DNA of 64,000 bases from Oscheius dolichura (Eukaryota > Nematoda > Chromadorea > Rhabditida > Rhabditidae), in assembly GCA_932521035.1 (NCBI GenBank), contig OW051494.1:10650001-10714000 (forward strand), given 5' to 3'. This document shows, piece after piece, positions 25,774 through 36,289 of the stretch. A program made the translations under genes and the position numbers. The notes below the pieces were generated by a model. That model saw only the letters and a program-made list of their open reading frames with translations, had not been told where the DNA came from and searched no databases. The number at the start of each line of letters is the position of its first letter. Positions within the stretch are counted from its first letter, which is position 1.

Positions 25774-28387
25774 ATGGCACACGACCACGCCGGAGAAAAT
25801 GGATTTGCTAACTTTGAAAGTACCATATTTATCCCCCATTTTTGGATATTTAAAATGCTTAGACCCTCTTCGGCAGCAGCGATTCGCGCCGGAGCAGATC
25901 CTTCGAAAACCTCTAGCCATTGGCCTTTGTCTTCTAGCGACTGTGGCTATCTTTGCCGCTATAGGGATCACTTTATCCATCCACCATATAGACGAGGGCT
26001 TTGTTGGAGTTTATTATCGCGTAAGGAATCTAAAATGAGGGGGAAAACTGATCTAGGGAGGAGCCCTTTTGGAAGAGACCGCCGATCCCGGCTACCATCT
26101 GATGATACCGTTTTTAACCAGCTGCAAACAGGTTCAGGTACATTTTTTCTTCTTATAAACTTATAGAGTACAATAGTCTAGCCCTTATTCGCCCAATTAT
26201 CAATTTCTAGATCACAATCCAGACAGATGAGGTACGTAATGTCCCGTGCGGTACGTCAGGAGGAGTGATCATCACCTTTGAAAAGATTGAAGTCGTTAAT
26301 CTGCTACAAAAGGCTTTCGGTAGGTTTTCTCCATTATTTGAAGAGTACTCTCTCTACTTCTCCACTTCTGTGGATCTATCGCATACCGTTAGAAAGAGCT
26401 CCTCGAGGTCTATCCAGCCCTGTTTTTATCTCAGCTCGAATGAATTACCTGCACATGTTTGGTTAAGAATAAGCCCTATGCTAACCCAACACCATTGAGT
26501 TATCTTGCCCGAGGCTAATGGAGGGCCTCCGTCCTAAGTTCTCCACTTCTATGGGGCTATCATATACCATTAGAAAGAGCTCGTCGAGCTAATCACGAAA
26601 AACTAGGTCCTGTAGCCGTAGCCCTTAGTATTCAACAAGGTCAGGGCGATTGAGAGAAAAGGAAGATTTTAATTATCAAAAATATCCTTCTTCAACATCT
26701 TTGAAGGCCGGAGGCCCGGAAATGGCCTATTTGAGCCGGGGTTTGAGTTTTTCCCACCAAATGAACCCTGGCAAAGAAGACCTGATAGAGGAATCCACAA
26801 AAATGGAGCCTGAATTTTTCGATCCATGTGATTCCCCTCATAGTGGCGATGACCAGAGCTGAAGCCATCTCTAGCTCCCGAAATGTAGCCATGTTTTTCA
26901 GTCTACGAAATTGTCCGTAACTATACGATAGACTACGATAAGCCACTGATCTACAATAAAGTGGCCCACGAGATTAATCAGTTCTGCAGCAAGCACACCA
27001 TCCAGGAGGTTTACATCGACCTTTTCGGTACTTTTACCCCATTCCTTTCCCATTTTTCCGTTTTAGACACCATAGACGAGAATTTGAGCAGTACTCTCCA
27101 AAAAGATCTGGAAGACCAAGCTCCCGGGCTGAGTGTTCAAACAGTCCGGGTCACAAAACCCAATATTCCCGATGAAATAGAGGATAATTATGTCAAAATG
27201 GAAGCTCAGAAGGTTTTTTATTGGATAGGCTTGAAAATTGCTCTTTAGACTGAACTTCTCGTGGCTGAACAGACCCAAAAAGTCGTGGAAAAGGTAGCCG
27301 AGACGGAGAAGAAGAAAGCTCTCATAGGTATCCTAATCTCCCCGGTCTAAATTAAATTTTAATGGCTTCAGAAGCAGAGAAAACTCGCCTGGTGGCGGTA
27401 ATCAAATACAATCAGACGATCGCTGAAAAAGATATGGAAAAAACGGTGAACACTATACAGAATGAGATTAATCTGGGTACGCTTTCATTTTTAACCTAGA
27501 AACCAGAAAATGTCCGTTTTAGCAAAGGAGAAGGTCTCCGCTGATGCAGATTTCTACAAGACGGCGAAAGCCGCAGAAGCTAATGAAAAACTCCTTACTG
27601 AGTAGGATTTTCCCGCCTTTTCAGGTCAAAAATTGAAATTTTCAGCAAATTCTTAGAGATGAAGCGAATTGAAGCGGTGAATAATAACAACAAGATCTAT
27701 TACGGTGACAGTATTCCGAAGGCTTTTTTCAATTCTGAGGTGAGGAGTTTGGGGTCTTGAAGCGAACCGGAACGGCGATATAGTCCATTTCCAATGGATA
27801 TTTCATGGAGAAACCTCTCCGCTACGAGACCAGGAAGCTTTCAAACTTGGTGCCGTAGCGGTGACCCCCTGCAAAATTCGAATCTATGTCATATCCGCCG
27901 TTCTTTTCCAAAACATAGGGTTGCCGTACATTTATCGCTTCGGGACCTTTCGGTCAAAGGGCAAAGAAAAAACGAAAGAAATTGAAACATCCGATCACTT
28001 TTGCTCAAAAGGTCCCGCGCGGAATATTTTGCTACCCGTCACAACATTTTTTTAAAAAGAACTATAGCAAACAGAATTTTTAAAATCCTATAGCTCAGAA
28101 TCAGTGGTGTAAGAGATTAAAAATGAAAAGAATCGGGACTGGGATTCTAATTCGAGACGCCCCGCGCCGGGCAGCCAACTTATTTTAGCCCGGTTGTTTT
28201 GGAACGCAGAGCGCAGCCGATTTCCCGCCATTCCTATTAAAATCAAGTTTTTAAAGATCTAAAGTTTAATTTATACCCGCTCCATTCTTCAAAGGAGGGC
28301 TTCCCCAGCCCGGGAAATAATAATCACCCAATTCAGAGCGGTACTGCCGCAGCGGCAGCGGTGGCTTCAAATGCAACAGGAAAATAA
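25774..28387 (+). CDS. erlin (SPFH-domain ER membrane protein)
   Basis: Eleven exons (25774-25819, 25863-26020, 26057-26137, 26211-26319, 26902-27027, 27067-27212, 27249-27327, 27372-27476, 27523-27601, 27646-27739, 28337-28387) give 357 residues. A single N-terminal hydrophobic segment (about residues 25-50) is followed by an SPFH/prohibitin-like domain with erlin hallmarks: [65 protein letters not shown] and [12 protein letters not shown]. Erlins form large ER-lumenal ring complexes that bind cholesterol-rich membrane and recruit RNF170-type ligases to activated IP3 receptors. Introns 4 and 10 are swollen by repeats (R3 and R2). The gene converges on the four-pass membrane gene; an AATAAA at 28454 is its likely poly(A) signal. 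Confidence 0.95.
26330..26700 (+). repeat. dispersed repeat family R3, copy 2 (in erlin intron 4)
   Basis: Landmarks are CCACTTCTGTGGATCTATC, AAAGAGCTCCTCGAGGTCTA, GTTTTTATCTCAGC, TTGAGTTATC, GTCCTGTAGCCGTAG and GGGCGATTGAGA. The CCACTTCT-TGG / AGAGCTCGTCGAGCT part occurs a second time inside this copy. Confidence 0.75.
27780..27905. repeat. hairpin repeat family R2, copy 3 (in erlin intron 10)
   Basis: TAGTCCATTTCCAATGGATA, CTCCGCTACGAGACCAGG, GTGCCGTAGCGGTGAC and CATATCCGCC lie in the same order as in the other copies. The right half is more diverged. Confidence 0.75.
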
Positions 28388-28490
28388 TTGTTTATTGTTA
28401 TTTTTCGAAGAGTGGCTCTTCTTTGTACACAGTTTTACACGTTGTTATCTAAAAATAAAGATATTTGTTGGTTTTTGGAGGGAGGAAAAC

Positions 28491-29191
28491 TTACACAATC
28501 TCCAAGGAAGAAGAACTGCTCCGCGGGCTGGTCTCGTCCAGAAGTTTCGCCCGTCCTCTGGCTTCCGCCCGGTAGAAAAGGAAAACATTTGAAGAGGAAA
28601 TAGTCAGGAAGAAGAAATAAATAGCCATGACGATACAGATTACGGTATTGACTATCTGGCCTTCTTTATCGGCCGGCGGCTGGAGCCAGTCCTCCACCTG
28701 GGGGATATTCAGTTCTTCCCAGGTGTAGTAGTAAATCAGGGCCAGGAGATAGGTCAAAAACTCAAGGAAGGCGGTAACGATGAGAGGGAGAAGGAAGAGC
28801 GCCGTCTTCGTGGTAGCAGCCACCATTCCGAAGACTATCGGCTCACTGGCCAGGAGGGAGAGGATGAAGAAGATCGGACTGTGGTGGTGGCTTCGGACAA
28901 AGAGCAGCTGGACCAGGAGGAGCAGCCAGTAGAGCACGAGGTGAATTTTTAAACCTTTCTACAAAAAAAATTAATAAACTACCGTATTTTTTCGAATTAG
29001 GGCACGCTGTAAACGCGCAAAAATAACGATTTTACAGAAAGTTTAATGGAGCGCGCTTACAGAGCAAGCTGTGGATTAAAATGGAAGGATTACTGTAACT
29101 TAAAACCCACCTCATAAAATACAGATGTTAATTTACTCAGAAAACTACATAAAAAATAAGAGGCGGGTCGTTTTTCTACGGCATTGCTCAT
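28491..29191 (-). CDS. four-pass membrane protein, family not recognised
   Basis: Two exons, 29191-29111 (MSNAVEKRPASYFLCSF...) and 28958-28491, are joined in frame to give 182 residues. Hydrophobic stretches in order: LVLYWLLLLVQLLFV, FFILSLLASEPIVFGMVAAT, ALFLLPLIVTAFLEFLTYLLALIYY and IVNTVICIVMAIYFFFLTI. This is a tetra-spanning topology with a loop holding TWEELNIPQVEDWLQPP and a Ser-rich cytosolic tail. The pattern resembles small nematode four-TM proteins, but I cannot assign a named family. The gene ends 103 bp from the erlin stop on the other strand, so the 3' UTRs probably overlap. An AATAAA on the minus strand near 28391 fits its poly(A) signal. Confidence 0.75.
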
Positions 29192-31554
29192 CTCCTCGCT
29201 TTCGTGGAAATTACCTGAAAATAGTCACATTAGGCGGAGGAAGGGGGACGGGGCAGGAAACAGGATCAGAAGGCTAGTTTGACGACAAAAAAAGGAGAAA
29301 ATGTGTTTGTAGCCTGATGGGGAAAAGATCATAAATGGAGAGAGTAGTAATTCGGTAATTTGGGGGTAAACAAGGACGAGAACTTAATGTTTTAGAGAGA
29401 TTGGCAATCGAAGCGAGATCGAAGTTCCCTTTTTCAAAAATGGGAGATCTCTCTCTCTCACTCTTTCCATAGTAAGACATAAACAAGTTCCGTAAAATCA
29501 CCAAGGGCGAAAAATGGCGATATCCCTTGTAATTGCCCCTATTTCACGGAGTAAACGGACCGGAAAGTAGACAGCAAAAAGCGGCTTTTGCCGGGGGAAG
29601 GTTCCGGATTTTGACTATAAAATTGTAGAGAACCCTGTTGTTCTCTGCTCGAAAAAGGTATCGTATGTGACGTAGTAACCTTTTTACTGCAATCTGATTA
29701 AAACTTAATGCCCCATGGAAACCGGATTTTTTGAAACCTGGCTGGACATAAAGGCAAGGGATTATTGGGACCATACAACCAATTCCTGCCGTCCACCTGG
29801 AAGTGAACTACCTTTCCTTTGAATTTGGATCAAAAATCAAGGAAATTGACCTCGAAAGGGGTTAACCTGGGGGGAATTAAGACCAGTAGGGATCGCAACC
29901 TCTAAAAACGCACCAGGAAGTCTTCTCGGGGTCACTTTTGCTAGAAAAAGGAAGAAAATTGGAGCCAGGAGACCTGTAACCGTTAAGAGACCGTTTTGGC
30001 TTACTGTAGGCTCCCAGGAGACCTAGGAATCTTTTGAACAAGGAGAATGGGCTCCTGGGAAGTTTAGGGCAATCTCTACAACCACAGAAAGTTTCTAGAA
30101 GGTCTCTCTTCGGTAACAAGAAAAGGAAGAGAATGAACCACAGATTTTGGTAGTCCGATCCCCTGCACTTGTAAAGTCTTGGCAAGGCAAAGATATAAAG
30201 GTTTTAACAGTTTTGTAACAGTTTTGAATAAAGATGCTCCCCCTGCCGAGACTTTACGGATGCAGGGGATCGGGCCATGGAGAATCGAGCCCTGATCCCG
30301 AAACGAGGAAGAAGCTCGCCCGTCTCTCTCGTCAAAAAGAGCTGAAGCATTGAAATTCCATTAAACATAGAGAAGAAGAACGAGAGAAAAAAGGGCTGAG
30401 TCCATTAGCCACGCTGCTCCCTTTTTCTCTCTCTCGTTTTCGCTCTCGACCAGCAACTATCTGACCAAGGTTACGACCAGCGAGAGGAGGGGGGGAGGTT
30501 AATGGCCGGTGAATGGGGCTGAAGCCGCCTAACGGCCGAGAACAAAAGAAACGGGAGACAGTCTCCAGCAGAGAGAACAGAAAGTGTTACCCGCTGGTTA
30601 TCAGGTAGTGAAAAACTGTGATGGAGAGGAGAACAGATGGTGATGGCCAGCCGGCAGGGGAGAAAGGGTGGACGGTTCAAAAACGAGATTGGCGGGCAAC
30701 GACGCGTGTGTATGTGTATGTGTGTGAATCGACTAATTCACTCCTTCCTTTTGGAGGGAACACTCAGACCAAGTCTCTCTCTCTCTACTTTACAGCAAAG
30801 TTGCATGGAACCTGCCTGGATAGAGGACACGGCGGGGAAGAGGACTGCAAATTGTAAATCGTAATTCTGATTTTTGGACTTGGAACAATCGTTCAATACA
30901 GTTAAAGAATTATCAAAAACCCTGCTAATGCTAATAGAATACCGTAATCCTAGAAGAAGCCCCTTTCCCGGAGAAGAGCGCCGTAAGCGCGCCCTGACGA
31001 TCTTTACCGCCACCATACACAATTTCCTTAATTTTGGACTATTCCGACTATTTTTCTCCACTCTTCCTTAATTCAATTAATGTTAACGTTACAAAGATCA
31101 TATTGTAAAGAAAAAAATGAAGAAAATTGTAAAAACAACGATCTGGTACCCTGTTAGGAGGCTGTTCTCAACAGAGCGCGCTTATGGCGGACCAGCGGGT
31201 TATTAGGAATGTTACGGTAGGTCAAAGTTACCTAAAAATATTCCTAAATTATAAGGTTATTTGAATTTAAAAGCTGTAGCCAAAAATTAGAGAAAAGGTC
31301 ACTAAAATCCAGAAATATAAGCCTACCCTCTCCATTCTTCCACTCTGGATTTTTGACCGCGAAAATCTCTGTTTATTTAAAAACTCCTCGCCATTGAACT
31401 CTCTTCTTTCCTTCAAGGTCTCAGGGGTCACTGAGAAGAAACGTGTTTTCTCCTCCAATATTTTTGGAGGTAGCCAAAGTGATAGTCTGTAAACACTGGT
31501 TACATTCCATCCTTCCCGCCCATTACCTCCTTCTCTACCGATTTTCCTCCCAAA
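29192..31554. other. spacer with MITE and pyrimidine-rich DNA
   Basis: No supported coding exon. It contains one R1 MITE at about 30148-30292, a GAGCGCGCTTAC motif at about 29050, and another (GAGCGCGCTTATGG) at about 31174. Open frames are short and contradictory between strands. Confidence 0.55.
30148..30292. mobile_element. MITE family R1, intergenic copy
   Basis: GTAGTCCGATCCCCTGCACT-TGTAAAGTCTTGGCA on the left and TGCCGAGACTTTACGGATGC-AGGGGATCGGGCC on the right are inverted repeats of about 40 bp. The centre holds TATAAAGGTTTTAACAG and GTTTTGAATAAAGATG. Confidence 0.9.
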
Positions 31555-33581
31555 ATGTCTATGAAACAGCATCTAAAATACTATAAAAACAATGTAATCG
31601 CCTCCATGAAGCGCATCCACCGGGGGGACAGCCTCCAAGTCCAATCGGAGCCCCCCATCGACCATCGGAAGTTCAGAAGCGGGTGAGACTCATTTTTTCG
31701 TTAATTTCCGTTTTTCAGCTGTGGCTGGGCCCCATTTTGGATTATTTCCGTCCTAGTAGCAGCATTTATCCTCGGAGTAAGTAATTCGTCTTCTGTTTTT
31801 TGATTACCGTATTCCAGGCCCTAGTAACCCATGAGGAATGGCTAAAAGTGAGCAAATCTCGAAGAAATGGAACAAGCGGAGATTTTTTCGCGGGAGAAAG
31901 GCAACTGGTCGAGTATAATCGCGTCATATACGCTCTGTTGATATTATTGTGGCTGGCAACGCTCCCAGGAAAGGATGAGGTCATTTCTTTCTTGTTGTTG
32001 AATATTTAGCCTTTTTAGAAGATTCCCTACTATAAATTTGCCAGATTTTGGACAACTATTCTCTGCGTGTTGGTTAGTCTCGGAGGGTTTAACCTATTTC
32101 GGGGTTACTGAACGAAATTGACAAGATTTTTGGTCCTCAAACACGGATTGAAGGCATAAAGGCACCATGATTGTTATTATCACAGGGATGGGCGGAAATT
32201 TCGGTTATTTGGCTCGAAAAATGCCCACTTTTAAAAAAGTGCCACAGCTATCTTGGGCGGAATTTTTTGTGCTCTTTCTAATGATGCCAAGATCTTTAAG
32301 AAATTCCCATTTTATAGGGAGGAAATTGACCCGAGAAGCCTATTGAAAACACTCTAGGCTGACTCGGCCAGGTCCTGAAAAGAAGTCTTTTTCAGAACAA
32401 CGATATAGTCTAGAAAGTGGTAAACCGACCACACAAATAAAATTTATCCGTCTCTGAAGGTAGAAGCTTTCCATCGGTACAATTACCGCGATGGTCGGGG
32501 AATTTTTGGTCATTTTCGGCTAAAATTCCAATTTTTAGAAAAGGGGCACGGCAATCTTGTTTAGAATTTCCTGCTCTTTCCGAGCATACCAGTAACCCCC
32601 GGGAAATTCGTTTTACCCGGAGAGAAACTGCCCTTTGAAGCCGAACACCCATGCGCTACAGTCTATCCTGGTTGAAACTTCTATTTCCTAAATCATTGCC
32701 TTTATTCCGTTTATCATTGTCTTCAGATCTGGGAAACATGCTCATCTCTCTCTCCAAAACACATAAAATTTGATAAAATGGCCAATTTAGATCGTCTTAT
32801 GGTCTCTCTTCCCAGCCTACCTTTCCATTTTCGTCTACCACTCGAAGAACCTCCTAATTATCATCAGTAAGCCAACAAGACTCTCTCTCTTTTGATTCCC
32901 CTCTTCAGCTGCCCTCGTCACAGCAGCGTCTGCCATTCTTCTGACCGTCTTCTGCTCTCATTTCCTTCCATATCACTATGATGTAACTTTTTCAATCCAT
33001 TATTCTACCTATTCCTTCTTTTAGCCATATTTCTACAATGAAAAATGGAACCTCGCCCGAATAATTACGAAAAATAATCAAATTGAGGTTGTAAAAAGTC
33101 GAGCATTCGAAATTGTCCTTAAAAATATTGGAAAGCAGGTGGACCATTTTTAGGGGGAGAAATGAACGGATTTCAGGCCTGGAGATCAAAATCGGGATCT
33201 GTTGTTATCCGCTCTTCTGGAGTTCAGCATAACCGTTGGAAAACGGAAATTCCCCTTCCCAGGGACATCCTACTCCTTCCTGAGAAAACAGTAACGGTAA
33301 ATTTTAGCTCTAGTCTTTCTAAAATATAACGCAAAGTTTAGCTTATCCCCTACACGGAGACCTACCCTCATGGAGCGTCGAAAGTCCACGAATTCCGATG
33401 TTTCGGCTATGATAAGGGCGATTGGATCAGGACAATTGTTAAAAATGCCGATCCTAATGATAAAAACATCCTGGGACAACTGGATGAGCAATACGAGCAC
33501 ATGGAAGGAAGACAACAGTGGAACGAAGTCAAGGAAGTGCTCATTACGGCAGAAGGAGAAGAAACCGTTCGATTATTGTAG
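31555..33581 (+). CDS. multi-pass membrane protein, family not recognised
   Basis: Nine exons (31555-31682, 31719-31776, 31818-31979, 32019-32072, 32791-32866, 32909-32982, 33025-33138, 33177-33290, 33342-33581) keep one frame of 339 residues. The N-terminus is basic and polar. Four or five hydrophobic segments follow: APFWIISVLVAAFILG, VIYALLILLWLATLPG, FWTTILCVLIVLWSLFPAYL and LLIIITALVTAASAILLTVF. The C-terminal half of about 170 residues is hydrophilic and ends GEETVRLL. I see no catalytic or transport motif. It lies head to tail with the SDR gene 340 bp downstream. Intron 4 is 718 bp and has no obvious gene in it. Confidence 0.7.
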
Positions 33582-33921
33582 GAAAATAAATGACGTTCGG
33601 GTTTTATTGTCCACCACGAGTCGAGAGTTCGGGTTCTATTGTCCATCGATAAATTCGGAACGCCTCGATAAATTCGTGATCCATCGATAAATCCCTGTCC
33701 TGTGGCCTTATGTTTTCCTCTTTCTTTGTTTAACTCTTCCGTCATCCATTTTCGAAACTCTACGTATCCTTTGCCACAGTGAAGACACAGGTAGCCTTGA
33801 CAAACAGTGGCCGCTCTCGCGCCGGTTGGTAAAAAAGCTTACGAGACAAGTTTGTCTTCCCGCTGCCCTTCTATCTAATAACAATTGCCATTTTCTCCAA
33901 TTGATTCTCTAAATTTCTGCT

Positions 33922-35317
33922 ATGCCTTCTCGTTTTGCTGGAAAAGTTGCTATTATAACAGGTACTTCTATATTTTATACTAATGCGAAATAACTACAGG
34001 GTCTAGTAATGGTATCGGCAGGGAGACGGCAAGACTCTTCGCTTGGGAAGGAGCAAAAGTGGCCATCACTGGTAGGAGTGAGCAGGCTCTTACGGTAAGC
34101 AGTGTATTGTCTATAGTAAGGATATTTTGACAGGAAACATTTGACCTTTTGGTTTCTGGAGGAGCCGCCGAGGCAGATATCCTTCGAGTACAGGGAGACT
34201 TGACAGAGGACGAGGTGCAGAAGAAACTGGTGGAAGAAACGGTCGGGAAATTTGGACAACTGGACATTTTGGTAAGTCCCTGAGTGGAAATCCTGAAATT
34301 TAGTTCTATAGAGGTACTATATTGAAATGTTTGCAAAATAAAAGCAAAAATGTCTATCCCGTGCGGGAATCGAACCCGGACCGCCTGGGCAAAAACAGCT
34401 CGGCCCCATATCCTCTGCACCCGTAAAGTATTGGCAGGAGGATCACCTTTCTTCAAAACTGTTACACAACTGTGACGCCTTTATACCTTCGTTTTGCTGA
34501 GACTTTACGGGTGCAGGGGAGGTATCGAGGACCGAGCCTGTGACAACCATTAGACATTTTTGAAGAACAGCTGTCCATAATCCCGTTATTCTAGGTGAAC
34601 AACGCCGGCGGCCTCTGCCAGGACAATACCGAAAAAGCCGGCTTCCAGCAGAGCATTGAGACATACGATTACGTGATGAACTTGAACCTTCGAGCGTTGG
34701 CCATCCCTTTTTCTTATTTCGCCCCTTTTTAGAGTCATTACCCTGACAAAACTAGCCCTTCCCCATTTGATGAAGTCCAAAGGGGAGATTGTCATGGTTT
34801 CTAGTATTTGCGCCCGGCCTTACAACGTATAAAGTCTTCTTTTCTATGAGAAGAGGCTGTTCAGAACCCAACGCATCCGTTCTATTCCATTTCAAAGGCC
34901 GGTCTTGACCAGCTGACCAGAAATCTGGCCGCCACTTATATCAAGAAGGGAGTTCGAGTCAATAGTGTCAAGTAGGTTCGAATAAACTGTAAACCATTCA
35001 AATTTCAGCCCTGGTTGGATTTCCACCACGATTATGCAGAAGCAGGGAGTCAGCAAGGAGCAACAAGAGCAGGTAGCCTCATTTTCCTTCCGTTTTAGTC
35101 GTAATCCCATTTCCAGCTGGAGACAGCCCTTCCCGGCAATCTGATTCCCATCGGGCGCTGTGGTAAAGCCCGAGAAGTAGCAGAATTAATCGCCTTCTTT
35201 GCTGATCGCTCAAAATCCGAATACATTATTGGGCAAACCCTGGCTATTGATGGAGGAGCTACTCTCTACCTCCCGCTGTTCCAGAGCCTGACGGAGATGA
35301 AAGAAGTCGACGAGTAG
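33922..35317 (+). CDS. classical short-chain dehydrogenase/reductase
   Basis: Eight exons (33922-33961, 34000-34094, 34134-34271, 34595-34695, 34733-34826, 34865-34971, 35009-35072, 35117-35317) give 279 residues, the usual size for a classical SDR. The Rossmann glycine motif is TGSSNGIG; NNAG stabilises the central sheet. The catalytic set is S in MVSSI and Y-x3-K in YSISK, with Asn in MNLNLRA. PGWI and the C-terminal GQTLAIDGGA are also typical. TGRSEQ after strand 2 suggests NADP(H) preference. It most resembles the DHRS/dhs subgroup that acts on carbonyl or steroid-type substrates; the substrate cannot be read from sequence. Intron 3 contains a tRNA relic split by a MITE. Confidence 0.95.
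34357..34560 (-). pseudogene. tRNA-Glu relic interrupted by a MITE
   Basis: On the minus strand the 3' half (34398-34357) reads GCCCAGGCGGTCCGGGTTCG-ATTCCCGCACGGGA, which is the variable region, T arm with perfect B box, and acceptor of a tRNA-Glu. The 5' half is recognisable 137 bp away (about 34558-34536) as ATGTCTAATGGTTGTCACAG, a decayed acceptor/D arm. Between them sits an R1 MITE. The anticodon loop is lost, so the identity rests on similarity of the two halves to nematode tRNA-Glu. Confidence 0.7.
34398..34537. mobile_element. MITE family R1, copy inside tRNA relic (SDR intron 3)
   Basis: AGCTCGGCCCCATATCCTCT-GCACCCGTAAAGTATTGGCA and its inverted partner TGAGACTTTACGGGTGCAGG-GGAGGTATCGAGGACCGAGC bound the core CAAAACTGTTACACAACTGTG-ACGCC. 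The length of about 140 bp matches other copies. Confidence 0.88.
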
Positions 35318-35397
35318 ATACTAATTCCGAGACGATTTTGTAGAGGAAGCTTGACAGTAAAAACGTTCACTTCAATTTTCCATAAATTTATTTTCTC

Positions 35398-35649
35398 TCA
35401 CAAACACCAATTTCCGTCTCCAATTCCTAGCCTATTTGAATTATACTGGAGCCGGAAAGGAGCGCAGCACTGTTGTTGAGGTGCCGGACAAGCATTACGG
35501 GGGCATCTGTTTTGTGAGATTCGGGTCCACGGTCCTCTAAAATTTACCGAGCTTCCATAAGAAAATGGAAAAGCTTACGGGCATTGGCAGCCACTTGGAT
35601 AACACCACCGTTTATCTTGCGAATAGCCGCAACCGTCACACGGAGTGTC
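35398..35649 (-). pseudogene. cysteine-rich secreted-type gene fragment (terminal module)
   Basis: Two exons, 35649-35579 and 35536-35398, splice to a chain with CDGCG, WCYPSGCQCP, CPRNACP and QQCCAPF. This spacing matches the last module of the secreted TSP1-like protein at 55-57.7 kb (CGNCG, FCYPSGCQCP, CLYPRQSCCTPYKK). No signal peptide or upstream exon could be linked with confidence: a TAG lies just before the acceptor in the same frame. It is either the 3' end of a gene whose 5' exons I cannot find or a relic copy. Confidence 0.5.
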
Positions 35650-35659
35650 CTACTGGTTG

Positions 35660-36289
35660 AAATTGAGCAGGACATCTCCTTGAATTGGGTCCTGTAGGGA
35701 AGGTGTTCACATTTCAGGTTGAGGATCTCTTCTGAACCAGACTTCCTTCCAGTTTAGGGAACATATTACCAAAACTGTAGGAATAGATCCCCGAGAACAA
35801 AAAAGATGAGAGAAGGACTGCGGGGTGCATGAATAGCTCAATTGGAGTTTTTTCTCCGCCTTTATGAGTTAGTAAAGAGTGGGAGGCAGGCATCGGAGAA
35901 CCATATCGAACGAAATTTTACTGGAAGAGGGTGGGAATGAAGAGCGTTATACCAATTTTGTAGAGAATTTCTTGGAGAGCACGGGCGAACCAAACATTTT
36001 GGGGAAAATGGATGATTTCGATCCGTGGCGAAGTTTTGAAGAATGGCGGTTGGGTTGGTTTGAACGGTGGCATTTTGTATTTGGTCAGAAATACTCTATT
36101 TTCATGACTGGCTTATTCAGAATTTTTTCCTCTTCCAAACGGTACCAAAACCTCTCTGGATTTCAATTTTCTGGAGAGGGAAATTGAGCCGAGACGCCGG
36201 AAGACCGCGCTCCTCCGCCATTTTTTCGTTCTGTAAAATAAAATGTCTCAAGTTATACATAATCTTTATTTGAATATCTTCTTTTTTTT
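35660..36289. other. spacer between gene fragment and GTPase A
   Basis: It holds a plus-strand open frame of 102 codons at 35879-36187 with acidic and aromatic residues but no domain, no splice partners and no supporting context. I do not call it a gene. Confidence 0.5.

Noticed and set aside
35879-36187. 102-codon plus-strand frame
   Set aside because: No domain, no splice partner and no homologous paralogue; composition is like the surrounding spacer.
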